Of a DNA stretch of 46,022 nucleotides, positions 1 through 9,348 are shown one piece after another. A program made the translations under genes and the position numbers. Position 1 is the stretch's first letter; each line of letters opens with the position of its first letter. The notes under the pieces are model-generated. The model was not told where the DNA came from and did not search any database. It saw nothing but the letters and a program-made list of their open reading frames with translations. This DNA comes from Vulcanisaeta distributa JCM 11216 (GTDB taxonomy: Archaea; Thermoproteota; Thermoprotei; Thermoproteales; Thermocladiaceae), in contig NZ_BBBI01000017.1 of assembly GCF_001315985.1 (NCBI RefSeq), forward strand, positions 1 to 46,022. The letters run 5' to 3'.

Positions 1-10
1 GGAGGGTGAG

Positions 11-1660
11 TTGCGTGGGCTGCAGGGCCGCGCGGCGGAGAGGGGGGGCCCAGCCACCATATGCTGGGGGGGCGTGAAGGTCAAGGGCTCGAGGAGATTG
101 AAGTGCGGTGAATTGGTTGATGACCCAAGGGTCATTGAGGAAACGATGAGACTAATCAACGAGTTCATGAGAAGGCTTGAGAAACATAGGAACGTGTTGC
201 TGAGTGATGAGACAACGCCATTTGACGAGACAATCAAGGCATTGAGTGAGTGGCTACCAAAGATTGAGGAGGAAGTTAATGAAAATAACGATAAAACCAT
301 CACTAACCTGAGGAAAACAACGCTCAAAGCCGGCAGGAAGATACTCAGGTATCTAGATCGAGCAAGGAAGAAGTGGCTAAAGACCTACAGACAAGAACTC
401 GAGGAACTAATTAATAAGCTAAGAAGTGGTGAGACGAAGATAATTATTAGCGGTGAGCCGTTTAATGAGGATAAGAGCTTCGCGGTGCACCTATACGCTA
501 AGCACATAGCGATTAATGCGTCGAGGATGGCAAGCTCGGGTGGTGTAGCAGTATTGCTGCGCTTAACCGGGCTCAGGGGGGGCTTTCGCGTTATCACGCC
601 CAAGCTATTCGGCGAAAACAAGCTAAGGGCCATGCGGTGCGGGCTATTGATGACCGATGGAGCAATCGACAAGAAGGGCTACCCAGAGATGGACACAAAC
701 CAGGCGTGGCAAGTCTTTGCCTGGTTAATTACGTGGCCCGGGAGGAACAGCATGTATTTACATGGCGTGGGTCTTAATGACCACGTAAGCATTACGTGGA
801 ATTTAATGGCTATTGACCATAAGGGCGTGTTCGAGGACAAAGCCGAGGTTTCCAAGCAAGCCGGTGGGTTAGGCTATGATGACTTCATGGCATTCCTACT
901 GTTTGCGATACTCGGTGATGGTGACATCAGCGCTAGGTGGAAGTCAATTAGGCTTGTAATGGGTAAGTCAAAACGTGAAGTGTGGGGGGGTGAAGTTATC
1001 AAGAGACTTGAGGGTCTAGGGTTTAAGGAGAGGAAAAGAAAGCATAAAATAACATACGTAATTAAGTCCTCAAAGGCTGCCGAGTTGGCTAAGAAAATGC
1101 TCGACAACCCCTCAACCAAGGCATTGATCGAGGATTTGGGCCTACTGCCAGACGCCGAGAAACTTAAGCGATTAATAACGCTGGTTGGCATGAAGAGTGA
1201 GCCGAAGGGTAAGTCATCAGTTGAGGTCGCCGGCATTAGAATGACTGTCAGTGTAAATGGCGTTAGTCGTGTTGAGCTTAGGGTCACACGTAGGGACTAT
1301 GAGGAAGCCAGAGCCATCCTGGAGAGGTTGAAGGGCGCTGGTTACGAGGAGGTTGACCTGGTTAGGCGGGGTAAGAGGTACGTGGTCTACATGGGCATGG
1401 ATGCGATAAGGAAGCACCCAGAGCTCGTGACCAAGGTCTGCGAGGTGCTGAGGAGGATGCTCGAGGAGGCAGTTAGCGAGGGCAAGGAAAGGAGGGCAAA
1501 GGCAATAACAAAGGCAATGGCAAAACTGAACTGCCCCCCGCCCAAAGCCCACGGGCACGATAAAACCACACACCTGGAGTCCAGGCTCATTGGCGTGGTA
1601 ATACCGATGGTGAGTGCGGATCGCCTTAGGAAAGGCGTCCAGCAAGTAAACAACGAATAA
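11..1660 (+). CDS. PaREP2b-like protein, possibly continuing beyond the left edge
   Basis: A 549-residue, charge-rich protein without signal peptide or membrane segment. Overall character resembles the PaREP2b proteins of Thermoproteales, which are multicopy, variable and of unknown function; this is recognition by resemblance, not a search. Residues about 30-140 are helical and rich in Lys/Arg/Glu (likely coiled coil). Around residue 295 the stretch FAILGDGDIS resembles one LAGLIDADG-type motif, and the C-terminal half alternates short helices and strands. The TTG at 11 is arbitrary: the frame is open to the window edge, and the first 20 residues are low-complexity G/C-rich sequence; GTG at 77 is an alternative. 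Three G7 runs lie in frame. A decayed fragment of possibly related type is at 32260-32603. Confidence 0.5.
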   Translation: MRGLQGRAAERGGPATICWGGVKVKGSRRLKCGELVDDPRVIEETMRLINEFMRRLEKHRNVLLSDETTPFDETIKALSEWLPKIEEEVNENNDKTITNLRKTTLKAGRKILRYLDRARKKWLKTYRQELEELINKLRSGETKIIISGEPFNEDKSFAVHLYAKHIAINASRMASSGGVAVLLRLTGLRGGFRVITPKLFGENKLRAMRCGLLMTDGAIDKKGYPEMDTNQAWQVFAWLITWPGRNSMYLHGVGLNDHVSITWNLMAIDHKGVFEDKAEVSKQAGGLGYDDFMAFLLFAILGDGDISARWKSIRLVMGKSKREVWGGEVIKRLEGLGFKERKRKHKITYVIKSSKAAELAKKMLDNPSTKALIEDLGLLPDAEKLKRLITLVGMKSEPKGKSSVEVAGIRMTVSVNGVSRVELRVTRRDYEEARAILERLKGAGYEEVDLVRRGKRYVVYMGMDAIRKHPELVTKVCEVLRRMLEEAVSEGKERRAKAITKAMAKLNCPPPKAHGHDKTTHLESRLIGVVIPMVSADRLRKGVQQVNNE

Positions 1661-1777
1661 AATAAGGCCCACACCACCACAACGCATAGAGTCACTAACG
1701 AACCCACGAAACTAAAAGCTTAAAATTACCCACGAAATGACAATTACCGGCCGGTAGTCTAGCCTGGAAGGATGCCC

Positions 1778-1802
1778 AGGGGGGGCTAATGCCCCCGCAT
1801 AG
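1778..1802 (+). other. tRNA-Ala intron 1, in the anticodon stem (29/30)
   Basis: Twenty-five bases between C29 (1777) and G30 (1803). The core is a hairpin, GGGGGC-TAAT-GCCCCC, flanked by short unpaired stretches as expected of a bulge-helix-bulge substrate for the archaeal splicing endonuclease. The G7 at its 5' side exceeds the five C's it faces and may be inflated. Non-canonical tRNA intron positions, 29/30 among them, are known in Thermoproteales. Exact boundaries could move by a base or two. Confidence 0.75.
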
Positions 1803-1819
1803 GCTTGGCGCGCGGGAGA

Positions 1820-1836
1820 CGCATATGCGCCCGAAA
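1820..1836 (+). other. tRNA-Ala intron 2, in the variable loop (45/46 or 46/47)
   Basis: Seventeen bases whose removal joins AGA to TC and gives a normal five-base variable region. It contains the self-complementary CGCATATGCG, flanked by CGGG before and CCCG after, which can pair to make the bulge-helix-bulge. Because an A stands at both edges, position 45/46 (1819-1835) is equally possible. Confidence 0.7.
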
Positions 1837-2095
1837 TCCCGGGTTCAAATCCCGGCCGGTCCACCACAATCAATCCTCAGTCATTATGGAGTTGGCTTTT
1901 GTTTATTGCCTTGCTCGATGTCTCTGTGGTTGTTGGGTATTGACCCTATGCTCACTTTATGCTTCGGTGGGTTTTGTCGTAACATTTGTAATAGTACTTT
2001 TTGTGTTGGTACTGTTCATGGGTGATTTGGCATACCTAATGATTAAAGGTCCTTAGTGGGTAAGTCTTATTTTTATTGTATTTATGGAGTATCTG

Positions 2096-2150
2096 TGGTG
2101 ATGAGTACTGGACCAGGATGACCTAGTGATTGGTAGAACCCGGGCTGAAT
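2096..2150 (+). ncRNA. Candidate C/D box sRNA
   Basis: The gene-free stretch 1867-2199 holds a C/D-box layout: C box GTGATGA (2098-2104), D'-like ATGA (2118-2121), C'-like GTGATTG (2126-2132) and D box CTGA (2145-2148). D' and C' are four bases apart and the guide regions are 12-13 bases, as in archaeal sRNAs. The guide before D ends GAACCCGGG, a perfect 9-base match to the T arm CCCGGGTTC found in the tRNA-Ala 240 bases upstream and in many archaeal tRNAs; the base paired five positions from D would be G52. D' and C' are imperfect, so this is a candidate only. Nothing else is seen in the stretch. Confidence 0.35.
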
Positions 2151-2199
2151 CTGGGTATGGTTTTTAAGCGATTTAATTCATTCAATGGTTAGTTAATAT

Positions 2200-3341
2200 A
2201 TGGATCATAAGAAATTGAAAAATTACATACTCATCCAGAACCTCGCTAATGGACTTGCATCACCCTTCATGAGTTTCCTAGCCGCCGTAATAGGTGTGCC
2301 TAACGTTGGTATTAGTATTGTTTCGTCGGCATCCTCGTTCTTTAGTGGCGTAGTTCAGTTGCCATTGAGGAGGGTTAGGCGGGTTGAGCAGTTGCTGAAG
2401 TTCTCAACGCTGTTGCTTGCCGTTCTATGGTTCATAATGGCATTCATAGCCTATGGTAATCCCATAATGTACTTAATAACTTACGTCTTGATAGCCGGTG
2501 TTGGTGGTGCGAATTCGTTTGCGTGGGCATTAATAATGGAGAGATTAAGTAGAGGTAGTAGGGGGGGTTGGGTATTGGCTAATTTTGCGTTTTATGGTTC
2601 TATAGGTAGTTTATTGGCTACGTTAATTACGGGCGTCATAGTCGGTAGTAATTATGTGGTAATGCACTATGTGTTCATGACCACGGCATCGCTTATTTTC
2701 ATTAATGCCATTAATGCGTGGGGGGGCATTGAATCGGCGGACCCTAGCGATCAGGTAATTACCGAGCCGTTATCAATGCTTAGGAGTAATAGGAAATTGA
2801 CAAGGTTCCTCCTCATCAATACTCTATTCGCCATTGTATGGAGCTTTGCATGGCCGCTCTTCCCATTGGCTCAGGTTTATCTGCTTAATATGAATGTTGA
2901 GCAGTTGGCTATTGTTAATGTGATTAGTGGTGTGTCAACCCTAGTCCTGCAGAGATTTGTGGGTAGGTGGTTTGATAGGAATAGGAGGTTGGTAATGTTT
3001 CTGGGGGGGAGGTTCTTGCTTGTGACGTTCCCGCTATCGTATGCCTTAGCCAATAATGTTTATGTGATTTACCTGGCAAACACGGGTGGCGGGGGGGTTC
3101 ACGAACTCTGCCTCTAATGTTGCTATATATCCTTCGTATATGATAATTCCGAGGATAGAAGAACGGCGGTTAGCTGTACAACCTATTCTATGGTGTTGGT
3201 ACATTGATTGGGTCATTAATAGGCGGTGCATTAGTGACTGTGGTTGCCAACTACGTGGATTTAAAGGATAGTATTAGGTACATGCTGCTTGGCGATGCCA
3301 CGGCCAGGGCATTAACGGCCATGCTCTACGTGAGTGTTTAG
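2200..3341 (+). CDS. MFS transporter (frame broken near its 3' end)
   Basis: A membrane protein with about ten to twelve hydrophobic segments, a basic loop (LPLRRVRRVEQ) after the second segment and a loop with RFVGRWFDRNRRL between later segments, both typical of the major facilitator superfamily. Substrate cannot be told. The frame runs intact to about 3090, where a G7 shifts it. Restoring NTGGGFTNSASN, then adding one C near 3151 (IIPEDRRTAVS) and one G near 3193 (MGVGTLIGS), yields a continuous C-terminus ending at 3341. Start is ATG 2200, with an AT-rich promoter region before it. Three indels within about 100 bases could also mean a pseudogene, but they are of the type seen throughout this window. 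Confidence 0.72.
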
Positions 3342-3385
3342 GCGGTTCGGAAGTTTTTTATTGGAGTTTTTAACTTCCGTAGTGA

Positions 3386-4157
3386 ATGTTCACAGTATTT
3401 ATTGTTGGGACCGCCGGATCAGGAAAGACAACGCTCGTCAGTACCTTTGCTGAGTGGCTTGAGAATAATCAGTACGATGTTGCCATAGTTAATTTGGACC
3501 CAGCCGTGGAGTACGTGCTACATACCGGATATAGACATTAGGGATGTGGTTTCGGCTCGGGAATTAATGAGGAAGTATAAGCTTGGTCCTAATGGTTCGA
3601 TAATAGCCGCCATAGACATGCTTGCTGTTAGGGCCCAGGAAATCAAGAGTCAGATAATGGATATTGGTGCGAATTATGTCCTGATAGACACGCCTGGGCA
3701 GATGGAGCTATTTGCATTTAGAAGCGTTGGTTCGGTATTAATTAATAGGTTGAGCATGGATAGGTCGGCCGTGGTCTTCGTAATCGATGCGACGCAGGCG
3801 CAGACGCCCAGTGGTTACGTGTCATCGATGCTCCTGGCTCTCTCGACGCAGTTCAGGTTCAACATGCCCCAGGTGAATGTGCTCAATAAGATCGACCTGC
3901 TTGATAGATCTGTTATTGATGAAGTACTTGAGTGGGGGGGTGAGGAGACGGACCTACTCAGGGAGGCGCTGATGTCTAACCAGGCCAATAAGTTGGAGAC
4001 CGACCTAAGCATTAGGTTATCGGACATATTGACGGCCATCGGCACCATTCCAAGGCCAATACCAATAAGCGCAAAGACAGGTGAAGGCCTTGATGCGCTT
4101 TATAGAGTCCTCCATAACGTTTATGTTGGAGGTAGTGATTATGATTACCTGGAGTAA
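3386..4157 (+). CDS. GPN-loop GTPase (frame broken near 3522)
   Basis: A P-loop GTPase of the GPN family, whose eukaryotic members help assemble RNA polymerase II; the archaeal role is not settled. Visible motifs: Walker A GTAGSGKTT at residues 8-16, NLDPAVEY, the family-defining GPN tripeptide in KLGPNGSI, switch II DTPGQME, and base-recognition NKID in NVLNKIDLL. The frame breaks between NLDPAVEYV and YIPDIDIRD: the family expects P there, so CCC was probably reduced to a single C. Total length, about 257 residues, is normal. The G7 at 3934 gives EWGGEE in frame. The 3' end overlaps the opposing regulator gene by 13 bases. Confidence 0.88.
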
Positions 4158-5154
4158 AACTCGCCAGTGTTCCTAAGCATTATATAACCAGGCCTAGGCC
4201 CTACCTTACTTATCCTACGCATGAACTCTCTAACCGTTGGTTTATTAATGCTTGCCCTGGAAATCACTATGTCAAACTCCTCAAGTGCTATGGGCTTAAC
4301 GGCGAGGCCCATCGTGAGTGCTTGACCGGCAATGGCTATGCCGTAATCAGCAATCCCCTGGCAACCTTTTCAGTGACCTCTACATGTGTTTTAACAACAT
4401 CGTTATAGCCCTTCACGACACTCCTTATCTCATCCATACTATATCCAATGTGCTTAGCTATTCCGTTGAGTAGGAGCTCCGTTGCCAGCCTTGTGCCTGA
4501 GCCTGGATTCCTATTAACCATCCTTAGCCCTAGTATGTCCGTTAAATCGCTAATGCTTAGGTACGGCCTATGCACAATACCCAGCAGTCTCATGTAACCT
4601 CTCATTAGGACAGCATTGTCCCAGGCGCCCAATGAATGCATATAGGGTATGTTGTACTCACCGCTTGTTGGGTCGATTAGGTGAATACCGGCTATGTCGG
4701 CCAAGCCATTAATGACCATGCTCAATCCACCCATTGAACCAACCCAATAGGCATCAATGCAGTAACCCTCACTCCTCATTTCGTTAATTATGTCCCTAAC
4801 TATGCAATCATCGCTCCCGGCGTAGACTGTGTCGCACACGGTGCCGTCGGGGGGGCTCCACACATACCTACTCACTATTGACCTATACGTACTCAGCAAT
4901 TCCCTGCCTTCCGTAGTTAATGACATGCCTCCTTTATAGCCCCTCCTTGAATTAACGATCTTGATGTCCAACCCACTTTCCAACTTATTAATCAATTCCC
5001 AAGCCCTTGAATATGGCAATCCAAGGTCCTTAACCACGGATAGCAAAGAACCCTTTCTCTCAAGGATCTCAAGAAGTCTCGCCGTTAGATCATCCATTAG
5101 TACCTTCCCATCTTGTTCAAGGATTATTTCGATTCTAAACCTTGGCTTGTTCAC
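4145..5154 (-). CDS. ModE-like HTH regulator with PBP-type ligand domain
   Basis: Residues 1-105 form a ModE/LysR-like winged helix (LLEILERKGSLLSVVKDLGLP, then a GYKGGMSLTTEGREL wing). The rest resembles the PBP-like domain (PF12727) that often follows it in archaea, with GSDDCIVRDII, GSMGGL, DIAGIHLIDP and NRNPGSGTR. Such proteins sense oxyanions such as molybdate or tungstate or related ligands; the ligand here is inferred only from family. The visible frame stops at 4336, but restoring one G in the GGGG at about 4354 continues it through GIADYGIAIAGQAL to a stop at 4145, giving the domain its usual C-terminus. Start ATG 5154 lies opposite the HAD gene, so the two are divergent. Confidence 0.78.
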
Positions 5155-5256
5155 TGTATAGTTAAGTTGTGATTTTCTTAATAAGTGTTTTACTCTTCAT
5201 CAAATGTAGTAAAATGGTTTATTAATGAGTTAAGAAGAAAGCATATTCCCTACACT

Positions 5257-5908
5257 ATGGTTATCAAAGCCGTAATTCTGGATCTCGACATGACCTTGGT
5301 AAATACGTTACCTAAGTTCCTAGGCATATTAAGGGAGTGCGCGGCGAGGTATGGCAAGAACGTGAGTGGCGATATTAATTACCTGCTCAATGTTTATTAC
5401 AGAGATCCATCATTAAGTGAGATACTTGGTGATTTATCGAGGAATTTCTGGTTCTGGCATGAATGCTGGACATTGTACATAGAGAGGGGGAGAATATGGT
5501 GAGGTGTTCCCAGGCGTTCTAAGTTCGCTGAAGACACTGCGTAATATGAATAAGAGGTTAATCATAGCCACCGGTAGGGAATTGGAGTGCCCGCGCATGA
5601 TGCATGAGTTAAGGTATTACGGTTTCACAGAATTCATAGAGGGGGGGTGCGTGTCACTGGGTGATTTAGGCCCCCCCGGCCATGATAAGCTTGACTTAGT
5701 TAAGAGGGCGCTCGGTATCCTCAAATTGCCACCCGGCGATGCTGCCTATGTGACTGACCATCCAAGGGATATCCTGCTGGTTAATGGGTTGGGTACAGTA
5801 AATATAGGAGTGTCCACATGGGCTAGGGATTTTCCGACAAAGTTCGTGATTAGAAGCGTGGCTGAGCTACCGGACCTTATTGCTACGCTTGACGGAGTTT
5901 ACGATTAA
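5257..5908 (+). CDS. HAD-superfamily hydrolase (frame broken near 5488)
   Basis: A soluble phosphatase-like protein of about 217 residues. HAD motif I is AVILDLDMTLVNT at the N-terminus (nucleophile and acid Asp), motif II is LIIATGRE, and motif III/IV is AAYVTDHPRDILLV. The cap is the small helical type (residues 25-80). The substrate is unknown. I start at ATG 5257 because motif I then begins at residue 4; upstream in-frame ATG 5185 adds 24 residues not expected in the family. The frame is interrupted by GGGGG at 5487; with four G's the protein reads IERGEYGEVFPGVLSSL. The G7 at 5641 and C7 at 5671 are in frame. The end overlaps the opposing surface-protein gene by 26 bases. Confidence 0.8.
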
Positions 5909-7871
5909 TTACTATGCCCATTGATACTCCAAGGGCCATTGATATTAAGTAGGCAAGTAATGTGTACCAAGGTATCCCCAGAAGGCCTGGTATTACCGTT
6001 ACATAATACGGTCCGTAGATACTTCGCATGACGTAATTATTACCGGGGGGGTATTGTACAAACACTTCATAAAGGCCAGGTTCAGAGAATTGTATTGAAC
6101 TTTTCATATAGTATCCATTAATTGGCACTTCATAGGTATTTACAGTTTTGTTTCCACTTCTAATTACTATTGTTAAGTTTCCACCAACATAGTTAATTGG
6201 TATGTCCGTCGTGATATTTATACTAAATGTTTCATAGCCACCTGCTGCAATTAAGTTACTACTTCCGTTAACGTAAAGAGTTAATGGCGCCTTCATCACA
6301 TTTAGCGCATAAGTTGCGCGGCATCCCTGGTAATTAATGTTTCCAGGCCAGGATACTATTATTGTATAATTACCAGGTAGTTTCGGTATGAAGGTATATG
6401 TACCAACTCCAGTTGCATTTATGTACATTGTTCCAATTATTGATGAGGTATTACTTATTACTAATACGTTTAATTGAGCGTTTATGATTACCGGCTTCAT
6501 TTGACTTAAAATGAATATTTCATGCAATACCTCTGGTGTTCCGTTAATCATTATTGATAATGAACAGGGAGCTTTATTAACAATTATTGTTAGGTTTGCG
6601 GAGCTTGGTAGGTAATTGGGCGAGTTTATGTAGTAAATAGTTATTAAATATGTTCCTGCCTGCGGCGGAATCCAAGTCACCTGTGCCGTGCCATTTACTG
6701 GGGGTATAACTACCTATTGTTCCCATGGTTGTTGTCCCATTGATTAGGTAACTTATGGTTAGTGTTCCACCTGAAATTGGTGGTGATAACTTTACGTAAA
6801 TACTAACTGCATTACCGTACGTCACATTGGTACTATTCACATTGGCTATTATATACACGGTGCCTGGCTGCACAATGAAGGTATAATTAATGACGGCCTC
6901 CTGAAAATACGTGGTGTTAGTAAACGCTACTGTTAATACATGGGAGCCAGGACTATAATTGGCTTGTAGTAAGTACTGCGCGATCCCATAGTTATTGGTT
7001 ATTAATGATGTTATGTAATTATTATCAACGTAGATACTTAATTTCTGGTTCTGCAGGGGGGGCCCCACGGGCGTTGTTGCATTTATGGTTATGGGCATGT
7101 AATTGCCATAATTAACAGTGCCCTGCATGACTAGATTTAGGTAAACCGGTGTTGATACTACCGTGAAAGTCTCTGTCTCTGTCTCGTTCCAGGTATAGCC
7201 TCCAGCATCGGTATATGTTATCCTGAATGTTATTGTTGATGTACCCAGCGAGTACGGGCCCGGGGGGGTTATGGTTATGCCTACGTTTGTTGGGGGGGCT
7301 TTACGGTAATTACGCCATTACCAACTGCAGCGTTTACTCCGGTCACGGTTATTAATGCTGAGCTTATTGGTATGGGTGTGCTATTCATTATCTCAAACGT
7401 AACTACTTGAGGCATGCCACTATAGAGTCTCGTTGTTGTTGTATTTATGGTTATTCCAGGCACCACTGAGGACACCGTGAAGTAGTATTTAATGGTATAA
7501 CTTACCGTGGATATTATTAGATTTGCATTATAGTTATTCTCGGGCAACGCCGGTACTGTTATATTAAATGAGTTATTCCCTGGCTGTAATTCCCATAGGC
7601 CCTGGATTGAGTAACTTCCAATGCTTAGGGTGTAGGAGACATTGATTGGTATTGATAATTCATCATTTACGCTAATCACTAAGGTGCTATTTACATTAAC
7701 GCCTGTGTATACATGAGTATAATTACCCACGGACTCCGTGTAGGATCCATAGTACCAAGTGATTCCTGTCACGGTGAATGGGGTCTGCGGATCTATCCCA
7801 AGTATCGTAAGTATTGCATGTATTATTAATGCCGTTATCATCATGTCCCTAGTACTCAATGAATTACCCAT
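5883..7871 (-). CDS. Large cell-surface protein with Ig-like repeats and C-terminal membrane anchor
   Basis: About 660 residues when three overlapping frames are joined. The N-terminus has a hydrophobic segment (MITALIIHAILTILGI) acting as signal or anchor. The body is Thr/Asn/Val/Tyr-rich beta sequence with recurring units such as YTFIVQPGTVYI, GNYTIIVSWPGN and AGTYLITIYY, typical of Ig-like or bacterial-Ig-like archaeal exoproteins with many N-glycosylation sequons. The C-terminus is one membrane helix (PWYTLLAYLISMALGVSMG) with a short basic tail, placing the body outside. Frame breaks are at the C7 near 7291 (C5 gives KPPTNVGITI) and the C5 near 6699 (C4 gives YTPVNGTAQVTWIPP). Could be an S-layer accessory protein or adhesin. 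Confidence 0.75.
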
Positions 7872-7970
7872 TTAAAAACACTGCCTGTTTTTAACGAAAA
7901 AGGTGCCAGAGTTGTGATTATGCGCGCCTGGGTTTTTAAGGGCGTTAATGTTGCCCGTTACTAATGAGGT

Positions 7971-9341
7971 ATGGGCGGTAGGTTTGCCGTGATAACATTT
8001 GGTTGTTGGCTGAATAAGGCGGATAGTGACATAGTGATTACTAGGCTTAGGTCATTGGGCTGGGAGTACACGGAGGATGTGGGGGGGTCTGCTGACGTAG
8101 TAATCGTGAATACATGCGCCGTTAGAGAAGAGGCCGAGAGGAATGAGCTTAAGCTCCTGAGGAAGTTGAGCAAGGAGTATCAGGATAAGAGGTTAATCGT
8201 TATTGGGTGCTTAACCAAGGTCAGGCCAGCAGCCATAAAGGACGCGGCTCCTAATGCTGTGCTTGTCACATCACATGGGGGGGCTGAGCTTATAGATGAG
8301 GCTATGAATGGTAATGCGGATATTTATATCTATGATGATAGACCGGCAAAGTACCTGCCCAATTACTACCCCGAGCTTCATGGGCATAGGTACGTAGTAC
8401 CAATACAGGTTGGTTGCCTAGGTAATTGTAGTTTCTGCGTTACTAAGATTGGTAGGATGGGTTTCGGCAGGGTGAAGAGTTACGACATAGACGATATAAT
8501 CAATGCCATTGCCAATGCCGTTAGTAAAGGCGCACGGGAGATTTACCTGACGGGGGGGCAGGAGATTAGTGCTTATGGGCGTGACAGAGGTTATGACCTT
8601 GTGGACTTACTTGAGAATATTCTGAGAAAGGTTGGTGGTAGATTCATGATTAGGCTGGGCATGATGGAACCCCTTGAGTTAAGCCGAATAATTGATAGGC
8701 TCCTTGATGTTGTGAAGTCCGATTGGCGTGTTTATAGGTTCTTCCACATACCAGTGCAGAGCGGTAGTGATAGGGTGTTGATGCTCATGAGGAGGAAGTA
8801 CTCAGTTGACCTATTTAGGGACATTGTCACGAGGATTAGGAGGGTCTTTCCCGACGCAACTATTGCCACGGACATTATCGTAGGCTTCCCTGGGGGGGAG
8901 ACCGATGAGGACTTCTGGGCAAGCGTGAAGCTAATTGAGGAGTTGGGTATTGATAAGGTTAACCTGGCCAGGTATAGCCGTAGGCATTTACTGAGGCTGC
9001 GTATATGGAGCAGGTGCCTGAGCAGGTTAAGAAGGAGAGGAGCAAAATAGCCACTGACGTGTTTAACAAGGTCGCCCTAGAGAGGAATAAGATGTTCATT
9101 GGCAGGGAGATGTGGGGGTATCGTGAGCGAGATTGACTTCAAGGGTGAGAATTACGTTATTCGTTCATACAATTACAAACCGATCGCCGTGAAGAAGGCC
9201 GACATTGGCGCATTCGTGAAGGTTAGGGTCACGGACGCAACACCGCAGAGACTCTTTGGTCAATTACTTGAATCGGAGAGCCTAGGTGTCAGGTATAGGG
9301 TTGATTTCAGGATAACAGAGGGCCTTGACCTAATTTCCTAA
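7971..9341 (+). CDS. tRNA methylthiotransferase (archaeal MiaB/CDKAL1-like radical SAM)
   Basis: Radical-SAM enzyme expected to thiomethylate t6A37 in tRNA, as MtaB/CDKAL1 do. The N-terminal domain carries Cys residues of the auxiliary cluster (TFGCWLNKADS, VIVNTCAVR, IGCLTK). The radical-SAM CxxxCxxC is QVGCLGNCSFC. The C-terminus, from about 9100, is a TRAM domain. Two family motifs contain an extra Gly exactly at G7 runs: LTGGQEISAYG for LTGQ.., and GFPGGETDEDF for GFPGET. Frame breaks near 8971 (one C missing, RRP) and 9113 (GGGGG for GGGG, giving MWGIVSEIDF) split the last third; joined length is about 455. The start ATG 7971 places GCWLN at the usual position. Confidence 0.86.
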
Positions 9342-9348
9342 GCTTAAT

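Larger units (their letters stand above)
1748..1866 (+). tRNA. tRNA-Ala(GGC) with two introns
   Basis: Folding by eye gives a D arm with GTCT/GGAT stem, anticodon loop TTGGCGC (anticodon GGC at 1807-1809) on stem CCCGC/GCGGG, T arm CCGGG-TTCAAAT-CCCGG, acceptor 3' strand CCGGTCC, discriminator A1863 and an encoded CCA. The 3' strand implies the G3:U70 pair that identifies alanine tRNA. The 5' strand reads CGGCCGG where GGGCCGG is needed, probably a lost G in the GGG. The anticodon stem is only continuous if 1778-1802 is removed, and the variable loop only has normal length if 1820-1836 is removed. The true start is therefore 1748 with one base missing. Confidence 0.88.

Noticed and set aside
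1789..2056. Two overlapping plus-strand reading frames of 78 and 83 codons beginning inside the tRNA
   Set aside because: They start within the tRNA-Ala exons and introns and their products are cysteine-rich nonsense without similarity to any family; the tRNA and candidate sRNA explain the region.
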